From: Daphnia pulex
Lineage: Eukaryota > Arthropoda > Branchiopoda > Diplostraca > Daphniidae
NCBI RefSeq assembly: GCF_021134715.1
Contig: NC_060020.1
Coordinates: 8,866,001 to 8,930,000, forward strand
DNA: 64,000 nucleotides
Reading direction: 5' to 3'
In this document: positions 12,380 through 24,246 of the stretch, one piece after another
How the letters are laid out: each line of letters begins with the position of its first letter
Numbering within the stretch: the stretch's first letter is position 1
Translations under genes and position numbers: made by a program
The notes under the pieces: model-generated
Told to the model about the DNA's origin: nothing
Database searches by the model: none
The model's input: the letters and a program-made list of their open reading frames with translations, nothing else

Positions 12380-12818
12380 GCGGTGCGACCAGAACAAAAA
12401 TAATTCCATTTACTTAATAAGTTCTCCTGTAATTAATGAAAAACTGCTAAAATAATTGTTTTACGACTAGTGACATCTGGCGGTTGTGACTATAACTTTT
12501 TCACTTAATGACTGGTGACATCTTGCGGTGGCGACTACAACTTTTTCACCTTAGGTTTAAATTCCACTTTCCATTCTTAACGTGATTGTCATTTACTTAA
12601 CGTGTTAACGTTTGCGGTGCGACCAGAACAAAAATAATTTTATTTACTTAATTTTTTTTCCCGTAATTAATGAAAAACTGATAAACTAATTGTTTTACGA
12701 CTAGTGACATCTGGCGGTTGCGACTACAACTTTTTCATTTTAGATCTGGTGATTTTAGAATCTGGTGGTGATTTATTTTTATCTAAAATGAAAAAGTTGT
12801 AGTCGCAACCGCGATGCT
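12380..12818. repeat. Direct repeat (~230-bp offset) with an inverted third fragment
   Basis: A block starting GCGGTGCGACCAGAAC at about 12381 is repeated at about 12614. It includes TAATTAATGAAAAACTG and a CGACTAGTGACATCTGGCGG phrase. A short GTGACATCTTGCGG copy lies at about 12514. At about 12786-12815 the end of the unit returns in inverted orientation (AAAAAGTTGTAGTCGCAACC), giving a small palindrome with about 12716-12747. No open frame. It looks like a tandemly duplicated non-autonomous element. Confidence 0.6.
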
Positions 12819-12909
12819 CTAATTGTAATGTACCCCCCATATTTTTTTTATAATTTTATAATAAACCATTTCCCCATAAAAGACCTTTAAACTTTAAAGT
12901 TTACTCAGA

Positions 12910-13605
12910 TTTATGGGAGGAGCCTATTTTTTGGGGTAAGTGAGGACACTGGGGTGGGTGGTAAGGGACGTCCTCCGTTTTCACCTTAGAATTCATTAAT
13001 AAAATTTAATAAAATTTAAAAAGTGTTCCACTGCATAGACTCTTTGAGTTTATAAATGTTTCAATTAAATTATTGTGTTAATGAACCTTTTTTCTTATAT
13101 ATACAAAAACCCTTATGGAGCAGTAGGACATCCTGCGTTGCTAGGTCAGGAAATCGAGCCTCTTAAAAATGCTCTACGCTGATTGGTCCGTAACTGTCCC
13201 ATATTAGGCAAAAACAGCTTTCCCGATTTCCCGATTACAACTCTTTTTTTAAAAAGTTCATACTGTCTAAATGAATTGATCTAAAATTTTAATTTTTGTT
13301 TTAAACGATCAAGAAATGAATCAGCTTCATTTCCATATTAAATTTACATGCCATTAGCGTTTATTTCTTTTTATAAACATAAAATGGCGGAGACAAAAAT
13401 TTCTAAAAAAAAAACCGTTTTTTTAGTTTTGTCAATAACTCATGCAGTTATTGACAAAAATCAACCAAATTTCATGCCAAAGTAGATTATACAAATTTAC
13501 ATAACATACTAAAAAATTTTAAAGTTTTATTAACATCTACTATTTTTCCCCCCACTGTCCCTTTTGACCCGGTGTCCCGTTTTACTCCAGTCTCCCCTAC
13601 TGCAC
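12910..13605. mobile_element. Probable DNA-element remnant with GTAGGGGAGA terminus
   Basis: On the minus strand, reading from 13605, the sequence is GCAGTAGGGGAGACTGG followed within 20 bases by GGGACAC. The same end occurs on elements at 21.5-22.2 kb and 23.0-24.0 kb. A G-rich, weaker partner lies at about 12915-12975. AT-rich filler between them has no transposase. Confidence 0.35.
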
Positions 13606-13834
13606 CCCGAGCAGAATTTTTCCTATGAATTTTGTAAAAAAAAATGCATTTTTCAAATGGATTTACTGTTAGAAATAAATTTTGAAAATATAAAAGAGAC
13701 ACGTTCATTCTGCACTAGTTTACACCTTTTTACAATAAAATAACTATACAAATGTTCATTAGAAATACTTTACAAAATCCCAAAAATATTAGACAGTAAT
13801 ATGGGGAAGTTGTAGCAAATATTGGATACACGTA

Positions 13835-14045
13835 CAGTATCTTCCATAAAAATCCGAACGCCATTTTTTTTTTCAAACAGCCCAGTTTAATGTATTTTCT
13901 TTTTTTAAACTTTCAAGACTTTATATTATGTGTAGAATTGATTATTTTACAAAGTTCATTTATTAGAATTAAGAAGAAATTGCCCAAATATTTTTTTTAA
14001 ATAAAGAAAGAGACGAAGGTGTTCGGATTTTTATGGAAGATACTG
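13835..14045. mobile_element. Tc1/mariner-like MITE with TA target duplication
   Basis: A 211-bp element with 28-bp terminal inverted repeats starting CAGTATCTTCCATAAAAATC at 13835 and again, inverted, from 14045. The arms differ at about one position. TA dinucleotides flank both sides (13833-13834 and 14046-14047), which is the target duplication of Tc1/mariner transposases. No coding capacity. Confidence 0.85.
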
Positions 14046-14047
14046 TA

Positions 14048-15350
14048 CATAACACCGATTATGTTTACGATTTATACGGGTGTAGCAACGATTACCGCCT
14101 TTTTCTTACCCCACCTCGCTTTTCCTATATTTTTCTTTCCCCCTTAACTAATGCCCCCGAGTAATGATTGATAATTGCCCTTTATAGAATTTGAAAATTT
14201 CCATATGGAACTTTATAAAGAATTCCAATAAATATTGACTTATTATCTCAATAAGAGAAAGATTCATTGAATTCTATTAATTTCTTGTTTCATTTTGTTT
14301 CATACTCATACAGTCACCCTTTTATATACTTTGCCGAAGCTCAAACTATGATGACTAAAATTCACATATTGCCGTCTCGTTTCCATATGTTAGTTAGCCG
14401 ATTTTCGTCTTTATTTTTAGTGAACATTATCCTTTTGGCCTTAACTATAAAGTTCATGTATTTAAAATGTCGTTTTCGCTTAACAACTAGCGTAAATTTT
14501 AAAAATTAACAAATTTCCGGCTTGCTTTGCGTTTATTTCTTCCGTAGCGCGATCAGTGGTTCAGCCTTGAACGCGTCTCCCCCTCCACCGATGCAAATAC
14601 AACTGCTCGAGTTTCCGCACTTTTAAAAAGTGAAAAACCTTACTAACTTAGTGGTTCACCGCTGCTATGAGATGAAAGAAGAATTGAGTAGTAGGAGAAT
14701 TTTTTTCCAAGTATTTTTCACCACTATGATTACCATTAAACTTTCCAAAATTAAATCATGTTATTCACATCAAGACAAACGAAAAAGTGAACAGTTTCTC
14801 AGTAGTGAAAATATCAATTTTTTTTTACTATTTTACCAAACGCAATGGTTCTTGGATAAGAAAATTCTTCTCGGGCACCATCAGGGCGATCATCGCTTAG
14901 GAAAAGCATGGGAATTTACTTTAAACTTCTTCAGATGACTCAAAAGTAAGACTAACTCAAAATTCCCCTCTATCTCTCTCTTAATAAACAGCGAGTCAAT
15001 CTCGCATACATGGGGAATAAGGGTTAACTTTTGCTGCATATAGCATTAGCGATAATTAAAACTATAGCCTATTACCATTATGTATATTTACTACGTTTAG
15101 TTCTCCTGTATGTAAGTATACATATTATTCAATGAGACCACGAAATATAAGTAAAGAAGAATCTCAACCTCGAGGTTAAGGTGTTGAGCTGTGCAGAAGG
15201 TCTAAGGTACAAGTCCTTACTCATCCGTTGTAACAGTTAAATCTCTTACATTGAGTCCGAGCATTCTATGTCAGAAAAGCTATTAATACAAAGACAACCT
15301 ATTTTGTGTTACCAGTGGAGGTTAAAATCTGTTCAGGAATGCATTTTGAT
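14048..15350. other. No gene recognised
   Basis: AT-rich DNA with short open frames (80 and 102 codons at 14267 and 14630) lacking splice logic or family resemblance. Confidence 0.3.
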
Positions 15351-15351
15351 T

Positions 15352-15885
15352 CCATTTAACAAGCCGTCTACAACTCAAAGATATCGTTTTAGGGTTTTTG
15401 ATTTTGCGGAAATCATAGCTGGGGTCGTAAAAATACAAAAATATAAGGGTTCTGTGCAAAATGTTTCGCTAAGTCGATTGGTAAAAATCGCAATCGCCTA
15501 GCGTTTTTAGTTTAGGAGATGTTTGAAAAAAACTGAGAAGAGGTAGCCAAAATTTTGACTTTTTTTCGGTTTTTGTGCAGCAGTTTTCTCGTCAACTGCT
15601 GCACCTAAAAATAATCTAATTGGTTTAAAATGATAGGATAGCCCATCTCTTCAAACTGTTTTAATATTTTTTAAATACTCGGCTTAGAAGCCGAGATATT
15701 AATGATTGAAATTTTGGACAAAATTTCCCAAAATTTCTTCGTTTTTTGGCCATGCCGGGCTTCATCCTATAAGCCACCTAGCGCTCGCGAAAACAACATT
15801 TCCTCCTCATTGCCTTTAGGGTCTCTTGGGGTGGTCTCCCTAATAACGTCAGTCTACACCTATCGAGGGGGAGGTTACCATATCA
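15352..15885 (+). repeat. Interspersed repeat family R1, copy 1
   Basis: Shares ordered blocks with 32096-32600 and, more diverged, 60300-60740. These are TTTGATTTTGCGGAAATC, a CAACTGCTGCACCTAAAAAT block, a perfect palindrome CTCGGCTTAGAAGCCGAG (15678-15695), and TTCATCCTATAAGCCACCTA. All three copies lie on the plus strand. It ends with a GGGTCTC..GGTCTCCC region. No coding frame; it behaves as a non-autonomous dispersed repeat. Confidence 0.7.
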
Positions 15886-18520
15886 TATTTAGCTATAAAC
15901 TCTCTGCTCCCTGATCTCTCCAGATTCGGACAATACACGCAATGCTTTATATGGTTAAATTAATTCCCAAAGATTTCTCTCGCTGTATGACAAGGCTATA
16001 TGCTTTGGCATGAAACACAGCAGTAGTTTTCATGAAGTGTAATCTATCAAACTGGTTCATAGACTTTCAAATGGTGCCTCAGAATTCTTCAATGCAATTA
16101 TAGGAAGGTAAAAAGATACTTGGGATAGTATACTCAAGTATACTAAAAAATAATGTTATTTAAAATGGAATCTCATTGTCCAAAATAATAGTCCAATAAA
16201 CAGAACTTTTTCCTTTTAATAACTTATAACGTGACTGTTTGATAATATTTATAAGGTTATTAAATTAGTTTTTATTAGTGATTAGAAAAAAAATCTAAAC
16301 GTAATACTGACATAATTTTTGGGGCGATATCGGGCAAAGGTGATACTTTATGAGTGTGTAAGTAGTAGGGAAAAAATTTACCATCGTAGCTAATCAGTCG
16401 ATTAGTTATCGATTCTTTAGTCATTGTCCATCTCACCCCAAAGCAATCAATAGTATCTTCCAAACGTAGCCATTAATTATAATGATAACTAAACAAGTGA
16501 TTTTAAAAAAATAATAGCCTACTTTGTTGATAATGATACATTGCCTTATTTTGCATTAAGTATTTAATATTTAACTTGGTTTTTCGTTCATCTCCGGATT
16601 TTTTTAGTTTATTCGTTTGTCAAAGTCGGTCAACCCCCCTCCCCCCCCCCAAAAAAAAAAAGCTTTTGAGTCTGTAACGATGCCCAGGGGATACCGCGTA
16701 GTTGAAAGTGTACAGTACACTTCAAGCTATTAAGACCACCCCCTCGTTTTGCGTGCTTTCTTATGTCGCTACGTGTCTCATTGCACCTCCAAAAACTTTA
16801 CAACGGCAAGAGATAGATTTTTTTTCTTTTTTTCCCGAAGAGAAGAAAAGACGATCTTCAAATCATACACACTTGACATTGTCGTAGGATTTCCCCCCAC
16901 GTCTCTCGTTTACCAATTAAGAACACCTCTTTTTCCCCCATAAGCGCAGTGTTACAACAAATTTTATCTAAAATTAAAAAAAATACTTAGAATGGCGCTA
17001 AAATACTTTTCTTAAAAAAATTTGCGCCGCTTATTTAATGGAATCATGAATTTATTTATTTAAAAAGAATTTTTTTGAAGACCCTTTTCTATCCCTTTAA
17101 GTTTACTACCTCCGAAAATTGAGGGGCGAAAATCGTAACTTCTCCTTGTGCTACTAGGGGCACTGGCGCGCGCGCTATCAGATAACAACAACGCAAACAA
17201 CTCAATTGCAGGACTGCAAAAATTAAGACATCTTTGTCAATTCTTACTAATGAATAATAGATTTTGATTTTCAATTGATTGATTGTATTTTTTATATTGA
17301 AATTCCACATTTAAGTTCTTTGCGTTTTTGTTATCTGGTGAACCCCTCTGTAAAAGCCGGTAAAAGCTGTTGAGTTGAGATGTTGAGATAAAAGTCAAGC
17401 ATTCTACATTCTAGACCGGCCATTTGTTATCACGCAGCTGTTATCTGATCAACGATGAAGAAAGAACAAGAAAGGAGGAAAGAACTTTTTATTTTTATAT
17501 TGGAATAAGTGACGTTGTGAAAAAGGTCGTTCTTTCATAGAATTGCCATCACGAGATGTAAAAAAACGTACGAATTTCGATTTGTTCTTACGGGTTATAG
17601 GCAAATATAACAATTCAAAGGAAATCAACCAATTTTTCATCAGTTTTTTTATTTAAGAAACCAAGTTTTGAGATTGCTTATGTCAGTTCCTTCACTCATC
17701 CTCCATGCTTGATCTTATCATGCTACTTTGAGCAAAAATTCTGTATGACTTTCGTTTCAGTTTGTGCCCAAACAAGAAGAGTTAGTTTAGTTAACCAATT
17801 AAAGGAGAAGTGCTACAGAAAAGGATCTTTACAAAGAATTTTAGCAAGAAAATAAATGAAAAAGGTAGGGAAAGTTTCTTCATGTAAATAACTAAAAACG
17901 TTAATACGGGGGTTATCCACTCAGTATTTGTGTGGACGAATATAAAATAAAATATTCATTTTTTAATATTTTTTCCGTATTTTGTTATTATAAATTTTTT
18001 ACTCAAAATATGGGGTTTACAATTATTTTTCTAGTTGAAAACCGCCTTTTTTATTACTGTCAGAGTGTCGGTCAGCATTCGAATGCCAACAAGATTGTTA
18101 ACGAACAAATAATTTGGGACAACATTTTGTTTTCCTTTTACAAATTCCAAATTCCTTCTATATGACGTTCAGCAAATGATGATTAATGAATACGAAACGA
18201 GAAAATTTTGTGAAAAATCTAGAAAAACTCTTCTCAACTTAATTTTCGTTTTTTTAAATATTTGTTTCATTTTTATTTTTGTTCTTGTTTTTATTTTTTA
18301 CTTAAAATATGGGGGTGTACGAATCTTTTTTCGAGTGGACAACCCTCGCGTTAAAACATGGCTAAAATAAAAAATCCCGTTTACAATTTTCAATAATTTA
18401 GGGTACGAAGAACGATTCACGTTTCAAAAATAAAATAAAATAATGTATATTATACATGCACCTCTTTATGTTAAAATTTCCCCGTATAGTAGGGAGGGCA
18501 CAGATATGTTTTTTTTTCAC
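15886..18520. other. No gene recognised; poly-C/poly-A tract at 16633-16662
   Basis: A C-rich run followed by an A-run lies at about 16633-16662. Open frames of 60-77 codons are AT-driven. I saw no exon with consistent splice phase. Confidence 0.3.
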
Positions 18521-18525
18521 CAATA

Positions 18526-18985
18526 ATGGGGTACGGCGACTTTAATATTAAAAAGAAAACTAGTTACACCAAAAAAAGATAGGAAAAAAACAAAATTAAT
18601 GGCGTATCATTGTTATTAAAAAATATTTACCGAGTTATTTAGGCTCAAAGTGTCACGTGACTGGCGAAAACTGAACTCTGAACGAGGGGTGACCTAATGC
18701 AAATAGTCCGATCTGCGCATGCACAGACTTGGTCACGTGGTCTGAAGCGACCATACAGACCAAGCAGGAATTCTTCCATTGGTCGGTTCAGACCAAGTGG
18801 TCAAGTCTATGCATGCGCAGATCGGACTCTTGCAGCCTGACATCACCATTCGCACCCCTCATTTTTCAAGTGTCAGTCACGTGACCGACACTTTGAGCCT
18901 TGATAAAATGATAACTAGGTAAATTTTGGTGTATTTACTATTTAGTTCGTTTTTTAAATTAAAATCACCATACCCCATTACAAAA
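18526..18985. mobile_element. Long imperfect palindrome (foldback element) with CACGTG cores
   Basis: The outer arms (AATGGGGTACGGCGACTTTAA near 18527; inverted near 18950-18977), middle arms (AGGCTCAAAGTGTC near 18641; inverted near 18885) and inner arms (GTCCGATCTGCGCATGC near 18708; inverted near 18810-18830) nest about one centre near 18770. Together they form a ~460-bp hairpin. GTCACGTGAC-type palindromes sit in both arms. No open frame. The layout fits a non-autonomous foldback transposon. Confidence 0.65.
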
Positions 18986-19062
18986 TGTATTACTATTTGA
19001 TTTTTAAATTGATAATTCTAATTTGTTGTTCCCCTATATTTTTCATATATTTCGCCCATATG

Positions 19063-19338
19063 CAGTCATGCCTGCAAGTTTCTTTAGCAGACAAACTGCT
19101 CTATATGGTTTTATTTGAAGTTGACGGGAGGTATAGCTTAGGAAGCTTACTGTACCTGCCATTTTCGTCAATCTGGTGGGGAAGTTGAAAAAACCGAAAG
19201 GAAGAGAAGAAAAGAATGGAATAGCGCAAAATAAATCCAAAGAGGAGGAAAGGTGTGCTTTTTAGTATACCTTCCGTCAACTTAAAATAAAACCATATAG
19301 AGCAGTTTACCAGCTAAAGAAACTTGCAGGCATGACTG
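19063..19338. mobile_element. MITE with ~75-bp inverted arms
   Basis: CAGTCATGCCTGCAAGTTTC at 19063 recurs inverted, ending at 19338. The arms match through CTATATGGTTTTATTT and the TTGACGG region with few differences. The left flank is TATG and the right flank TATT. Non-coding. A more diverged relative of its interior and right half lies at about 19755-19955. Confidence 0.75.
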
Positions 19339-19754
19339 TATTTTCTTTTTCAATTTTTTCTCCTTTTTCATTCAAAGTTCTTCGTTGAGCAAGTGTTTTT
19401 TTTATGTAGTTCAGCTGTTTGTGAAAAAAATATTAAAGAAATCTGGTTAATAACTACAGAATTTAAGAAATTGAATTAGAGGTAGGAACTAGACCATTCG
19501 TGGTGACGTCATTACAAGAGAGGGCATTTTCAGTGTTCCGTATTTACATTCCAGTCCAATTTTTCCCACGAGCGCCTGTCCAAACAAACTCCCAGCAATT
19601 AAGGTCCTCTGGGAAAATTGCTATAGTTTAAAAATTATGCACAAACTGATTTTAAAATTTTTCTTGACTAATAAAAGAATGAGCACGCTATTATTAAATA
19701 ATATTTAACCTACTAGTTTTCAGTTTTCCGTGTGCTTCAATTTGAAAATTAATG

Positions 19755-19955
19755 GAAGAGATAACGTAGGTAGTTCACCGTACCTCTAAATGCTGTACGC
19801 CATGTTGGGGAAACTGAAGAGGAGAAAAAGAGAAGTGAAAAGAGTAAACAATTAAAGAAAGGGGGGAAAACATGAACTTTGCTATTCCTTCTGTCAAATT
19901 TAAAATAAAATCACAGAGCTATTTGCCTGCCCACGAAACTTTCAATCATGAGTAT
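19755..19955. repeat. Diverged relative of the 19.1-kb MITE
   Basis: The order TAGGTAG...GTACCTC...ATGTTGGGGAAACTGAAGAGGAG...CCTTCTGTCAA.TTTAAAATAAAA...GAAACTTTCAATCATGA follows the interior and right half of the neighbouring element at about 19130-19338, with many substitutions. Confidence 0.45.
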
Positions 19956-20094
19956 CCTAATCTAATTTGTTATTGAAGAATGCCGAGATGAGGTACATCG
20001 GCTACAAGATCTACATCGATAATAAGATGTAGGTAAAAATTAATTATTTTTATTGGCAATTTTCAGTAAATATTGAGACAACAAAGCAAAAATA

Positions 20095-20112
20095 ATGGCA
20101 GATACACATGAG
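20095..20112 (+). CDS. Candidate first coding exon of the ankyrin-cGLR gene
   Basis: ATG GCA GAT ACA CAT GAG followed by a strong donor GTAAGT. It ends in phase 0, which is what the exon at 24247 needs. Joining them would need a 4.1-kb intron containing three repeat elements. Plausible but resting only on splice logic. Confidence 0.3.
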
Positions 20113-20439
20113 GTAAGTTTTCCATCTTTTTATTAGTCATTGTCGTTGCCCACGTCAAAACATACAACTTTGAAGAAATATTTATATTACATTAACAAAT
20201 GTTGTCAAAACGTTTATATAAATGTTAGTAATCATTTTAATATATTGCACTGGGTAACGCGAACTTTTCCACAACATGATTAGAGGCACAGCTCTACATT
20301 AAAGTATACACGTACCCAGTAAAAGATCATCATCTACTATTTACTTTTTTTCTACTATTTTTACTCAAACACATACAGAGAAGTGCACTATTCCATATAT
20401 AATGTAGAAACATTATATTTGACAACGAGTCCACTAATC

Positions 20440-21230
20440 AAGGAGGCCGGATGTGGGGATTTGGGGGTTTCACTTTTTTGGGAAACGACGACTCGCAGCC
20501 AGTTGCCAAAAACCATTTTAATAGGGATTTTCTAGCTATTGTAGTTTTTTATTTATTTAAGAAAAACTAATGGGGGTCACCAGAAATTAAGTGTTTTTTT
20601 TTTATCTTGTAACATTTTGGGAAAACCAGACGGTAAAAAAATTAATTTTTCAGGATCAAAGATTTCCTTAACCATTGGGTTCCTTAACCATGTGTATTTG
20701 GGTATATCTGAAACTGCCAGTCTTGCTCTCACCTCTCCTCAGCTCTATTTCTCTTGAGCTACCTCGGCCCCTTTCTGACTGGTAGTCAATCTGCCAGAAT
20801 TAGTAGCATCTGGAACTCTGAGTATGTCTCGTCACCAATTGGCTCCACCACAAGGCAATTTTTCCAAACAGTCTTTTCCTTATCAGCTCTTCATAATCGA
20901 AACTTCGACCCAATGTCGGTGTATTCTAGCTGATTTCTGGACACTGCCCTTAACTTCCACTATCACTGTTTATAATTCTCTGCCACCTCAGTCTGTCTGT
21001 TTGTCGAAGACGTAGAATCAACGCATCCCTTTTTGTTTTCATGTCCTCGTTCTCAAAAAGAAGAAAATTAAGAAAGAAATTTAAATTCCGTATCCGGGAA
21101 AATAGCTCCGTCAATTGGCCCCATCCGCTTCCTTTGTCACACAAATCAGGCAGTTTACGTTGGCACATACAGGCCACTAGAGTTTTTCGCAAGCTTTTTG
21201 TGGTCACTCATTTATCCGTCTTGCCGTGAA
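20440..21230. other. No gene recognised
   Basis: Open frames of about 63-85 codons on both strands at 20824-21229 look like transposon-derived text, but I could not assign a family. Confidence 0.25.
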
Positions 21231-21469
21231 TTGCTCTAATTCTCGATAAGCTGAAAATATTTTAGACGAGGTAACCTACCAATTTCACTGGACGTGATTC
21301 TGTCATCTCTAACAGTAATCAAATTGTTCCTCTCACCTCATATTTTTTTTGCTGCCATTGCAATTATCTGAACGAATATTCTCCAATTCTATCTTTTCGT
21401 CTCTTATCAGTCATTCTGACCAAACTCTAAGAATCACGACCTGTACCCCCGAGGTCATTTGTAGCTATA

Positions 21470-22238
21470 GAGACCGGGGCTATGTGAGGCACGGGGCTAA
21501 AATGTACAGGGCAGTTTTGAGTTGTACATTTTGTTTAAAAATTCTGAAATAAATACAGCGTATTTTAAATGATGTTTTATTTATCCAATAAACTTTTTTT
21601 CCTGAATTTCCGATTAATTTTGCGAGTTTAATGGGAAAAACAAAAAAATTGGAATCGGAAAAAACGTGACGTTTAGTTTTCAATTTTTTTATACTTCTAT
21701 AAATAGTTTTATAAAACCCAGAAAACTATTTGATAGGGTTTTCTTTCTCGTTTAAGATAGTATTTTTATTTTATAAAAAATATTTTTCTGAGTATTTGAT
21801 AATTTAGTTTATTTAATGTTGTTTGGGTCCGGGTTAAATGGTACAGCCATCTGTTGCCAAGTAAACGACCAAAAAAGATCGAAAAAAGACATCTTCTTTT
21901 ATTGCTCCACTTATACTCAATAGAATGAATAAAATTACAGTAATTCTGAAAGAGAAATGAATTTTCTTTTCACTAATGTGTCTTTCAATAAATTTAATCC
22001 ATCCGTCGCAGAGAAAAATGATGTTCTGTTTTGCCCCTGGCTCTGTTCCGTTTAACCCTAAAAATTTGTTTTCCTTCATTTTTTCCTCTTTACATTTAAT
22101 TAAATAACTATTACATAGTTTAACGAAAAAATATTAAAAAATAACCTAATGTTGAGAAATGCATGGGAATCACTCCTATACTTGTAAATTGGCAGCGTAA
22201 AGAAAAAAAGTGTCCCACATAGCCCCGGTCTCCCTTAC
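21470..22238. mobile_element. Non-autonomous element with GAGACCGGGGCTATGTG inverted ends
   Basis: A 17-bp perfect inverted repeat GAGACCGGGGCTATGTG (21470-21486 and 22216-22232) brackets ~760 bp of AT-rich sequence without a transposase. The right end read inward is GTAAGGGAGACCGGGG...GGGACAC, matching the ends at 13.6 and 23.96 kb. Confidence 0.6.
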
Positions 22239-22379
22239 GGGCGTCATCAGCAGGCGGTACAGGTCCAAGCTAAGCCAGGTACTTTATGCGATGTCAAGGC
22301 GTGTGTCCTGGTATTTAAACGGCTTCAGGGAGGGCCACACATCTTCTTATCTCATTTGTTGAGTCTGCATCAAAGAATG

Positions 22380-22500
22380 GAAAGTGTTTGCGTCCGCTTT
22401 TCTAGGCATACAAAACGCGTTTGACTCAGTGTTCCCTATCTCACCAGGAAGCTGTTCTTTCATTCAGCAGATTTTACCTCTTGGAAGGAATCGTAACAAA
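22380..22500 (+). pseudogene. Fragment of non-LTR (LINE) reverse transcriptase
   Basis: A short frame reads AFLGIQNAFDSV, close to the FLDIxxAFDSV block around the first catalytic Asp of LINE reverse transcriptases, with that Asp apparently replaced by Gly. Frames are broken on both sides. A relic at most. Confidence 0.35.
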
Positions 22501-23012
22501 ACACTCCCAAGAATCCGCAATTGCAACCCACAACCTACAAATAGTTTGTGATTCTGTAGTAATTTTACGGCTTCAGGAAAAATATTCTTGAATCCCATAA
22601 AAACGTCATTCCTTATTTTCTCCCTAAACTTTTACGCTAATTGGTCAGACCCTCGTTAACCTTTCTTTTCGTCCAATTCGTCTATGCCAAGCATTCACGC
22701 TACCAGTTTCATTTTTGACACTTTCCTGATAAAGCGATTTGTTGTTCAAAGAAAATTGACATTTTGCACCGTCAATTAGATCTATTCAAGAACTACTGAT
22801 ATTTATAGAAAGCCAATAGAATTGGTATACGATGAAATAACGAACGATCAATTCATCTTTATTATAAGAAATTTTATTTATTTTACTAAGAAATAATGAT
22901 GACTGCTCCCTTACAAAAATAATGTACCATGCGTTAATACATTGCGTTATGTAACAAAAAAACACCAGTTAAATCGAAAAAAATTGAGGAGGTTTATCCA
23001 ATACCTGTCCTA

Positions 23013-23959
23013 AGTAGGGGAGAGCGGGGTCACTCAGGACAAAAAAAATATTTTCCCAATATCTCTTAAACTGTACATAATTTTTTTAAACAAATTGAAC
23101 AAACAGCATTGTTAAACACTCCGATATCTATGTCCCCTAATTTTTTCATAAAGATCAGATCATTATTTTAGCTGTAATCAAACTTTGAAAAATAATGGGA
23201 AAAACAAATTTCAGATGGGGAAACTGGACAGAGAGGGGGGTGATAAAACACATGGTTATAACTCTAATGCTATTGCAAAACTATTGAAAATGAAATTCTT
23301 AATAGATACTTTCGTCATTAAGGTAATATAATATGTAAAAAAAATAATAGTAATAAAGATAATATGTTATCAAACATTGGTATTTAATGCTGGGGAGGGG
23401 GTGGAATGGACAACGCAGCGCTAAAAATGTAAAAAGAGGAGGGGCTTAGAAAATTTCAAGTATGGAATCACAAATAAAAGTAAAGAGGGTGTTTTTTTAC
23501 AAAATCATGTTGTTTGTTTACAAAAAAAAATTTTAATATTTTTATAGCCTACTGCTCTTACAGTCCATTATTACCCCAAAAAAGATGACCAGTATTACCC
23601 GCATCAAAGACATTTTTCTAAATCATTATTATTCTGAAACGATTAACCGTAACAATACAATTTTTACACAACATGAAAACAGAATGAATAAAGTATTTTA
23701 TTCAACAATCAAAAAACTTTTAACCGTGGAGGTTGATTAATTAAACAAAAAACTATGGCAATGACAAACATAAAATTTGACCGCCATTTTTTATTATTGC
23801 TATTACTCAAAAATTATTAGCAGGATTTTACTTAAACTTTTACCCTGTAGTTGTTATGAAATTCTTCATTTCACACTATTTTTTTTCCTCATCCCCACCG
23901 TCAGTTAAGGAGCTTGTCCCACCTGGTACGTGTCCAGCATGACCCCGCTCTCCCCTACT
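23013..23959. mobile_element. Non-autonomous element with AGTAGGGGAGAGCGGGGTCA inverted ends
   Basis: Perfect 20-bp inverted repeats at 23013-23032 and 23940-23959 enclose ~950 bp of AT-rich DNA with no transposase-length frame. This G-rich terminus is of a type found widely in arthropod genomes. It lies in the proposed first intron of the ankyrin-cGLR gene. Confidence 0.7.
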
Positions 23960-24246
23960 GCATATTAAATATACATGAAAATATAAATTTTTATATTGTA
24001 TGGTATATTATTTACATTTATGTACTATAAATCTATTTATTTACTTTTGTGAAAAGATAATCCCAAAGATTTTGCCAAAAGGCATCTTGTTTGGTACTTC
24101 TTTAATAGACCTTTATACTTCGATCAAAATCGATTACATATAAGTTTTACATATTAGTAATTATTCTTGATAATTTTAAAGATAATGTTGATACTATGCA
24201 AAGAAGGTAACATAAAAGCTCATCTTCTCATGAATGTATTTTTTAG

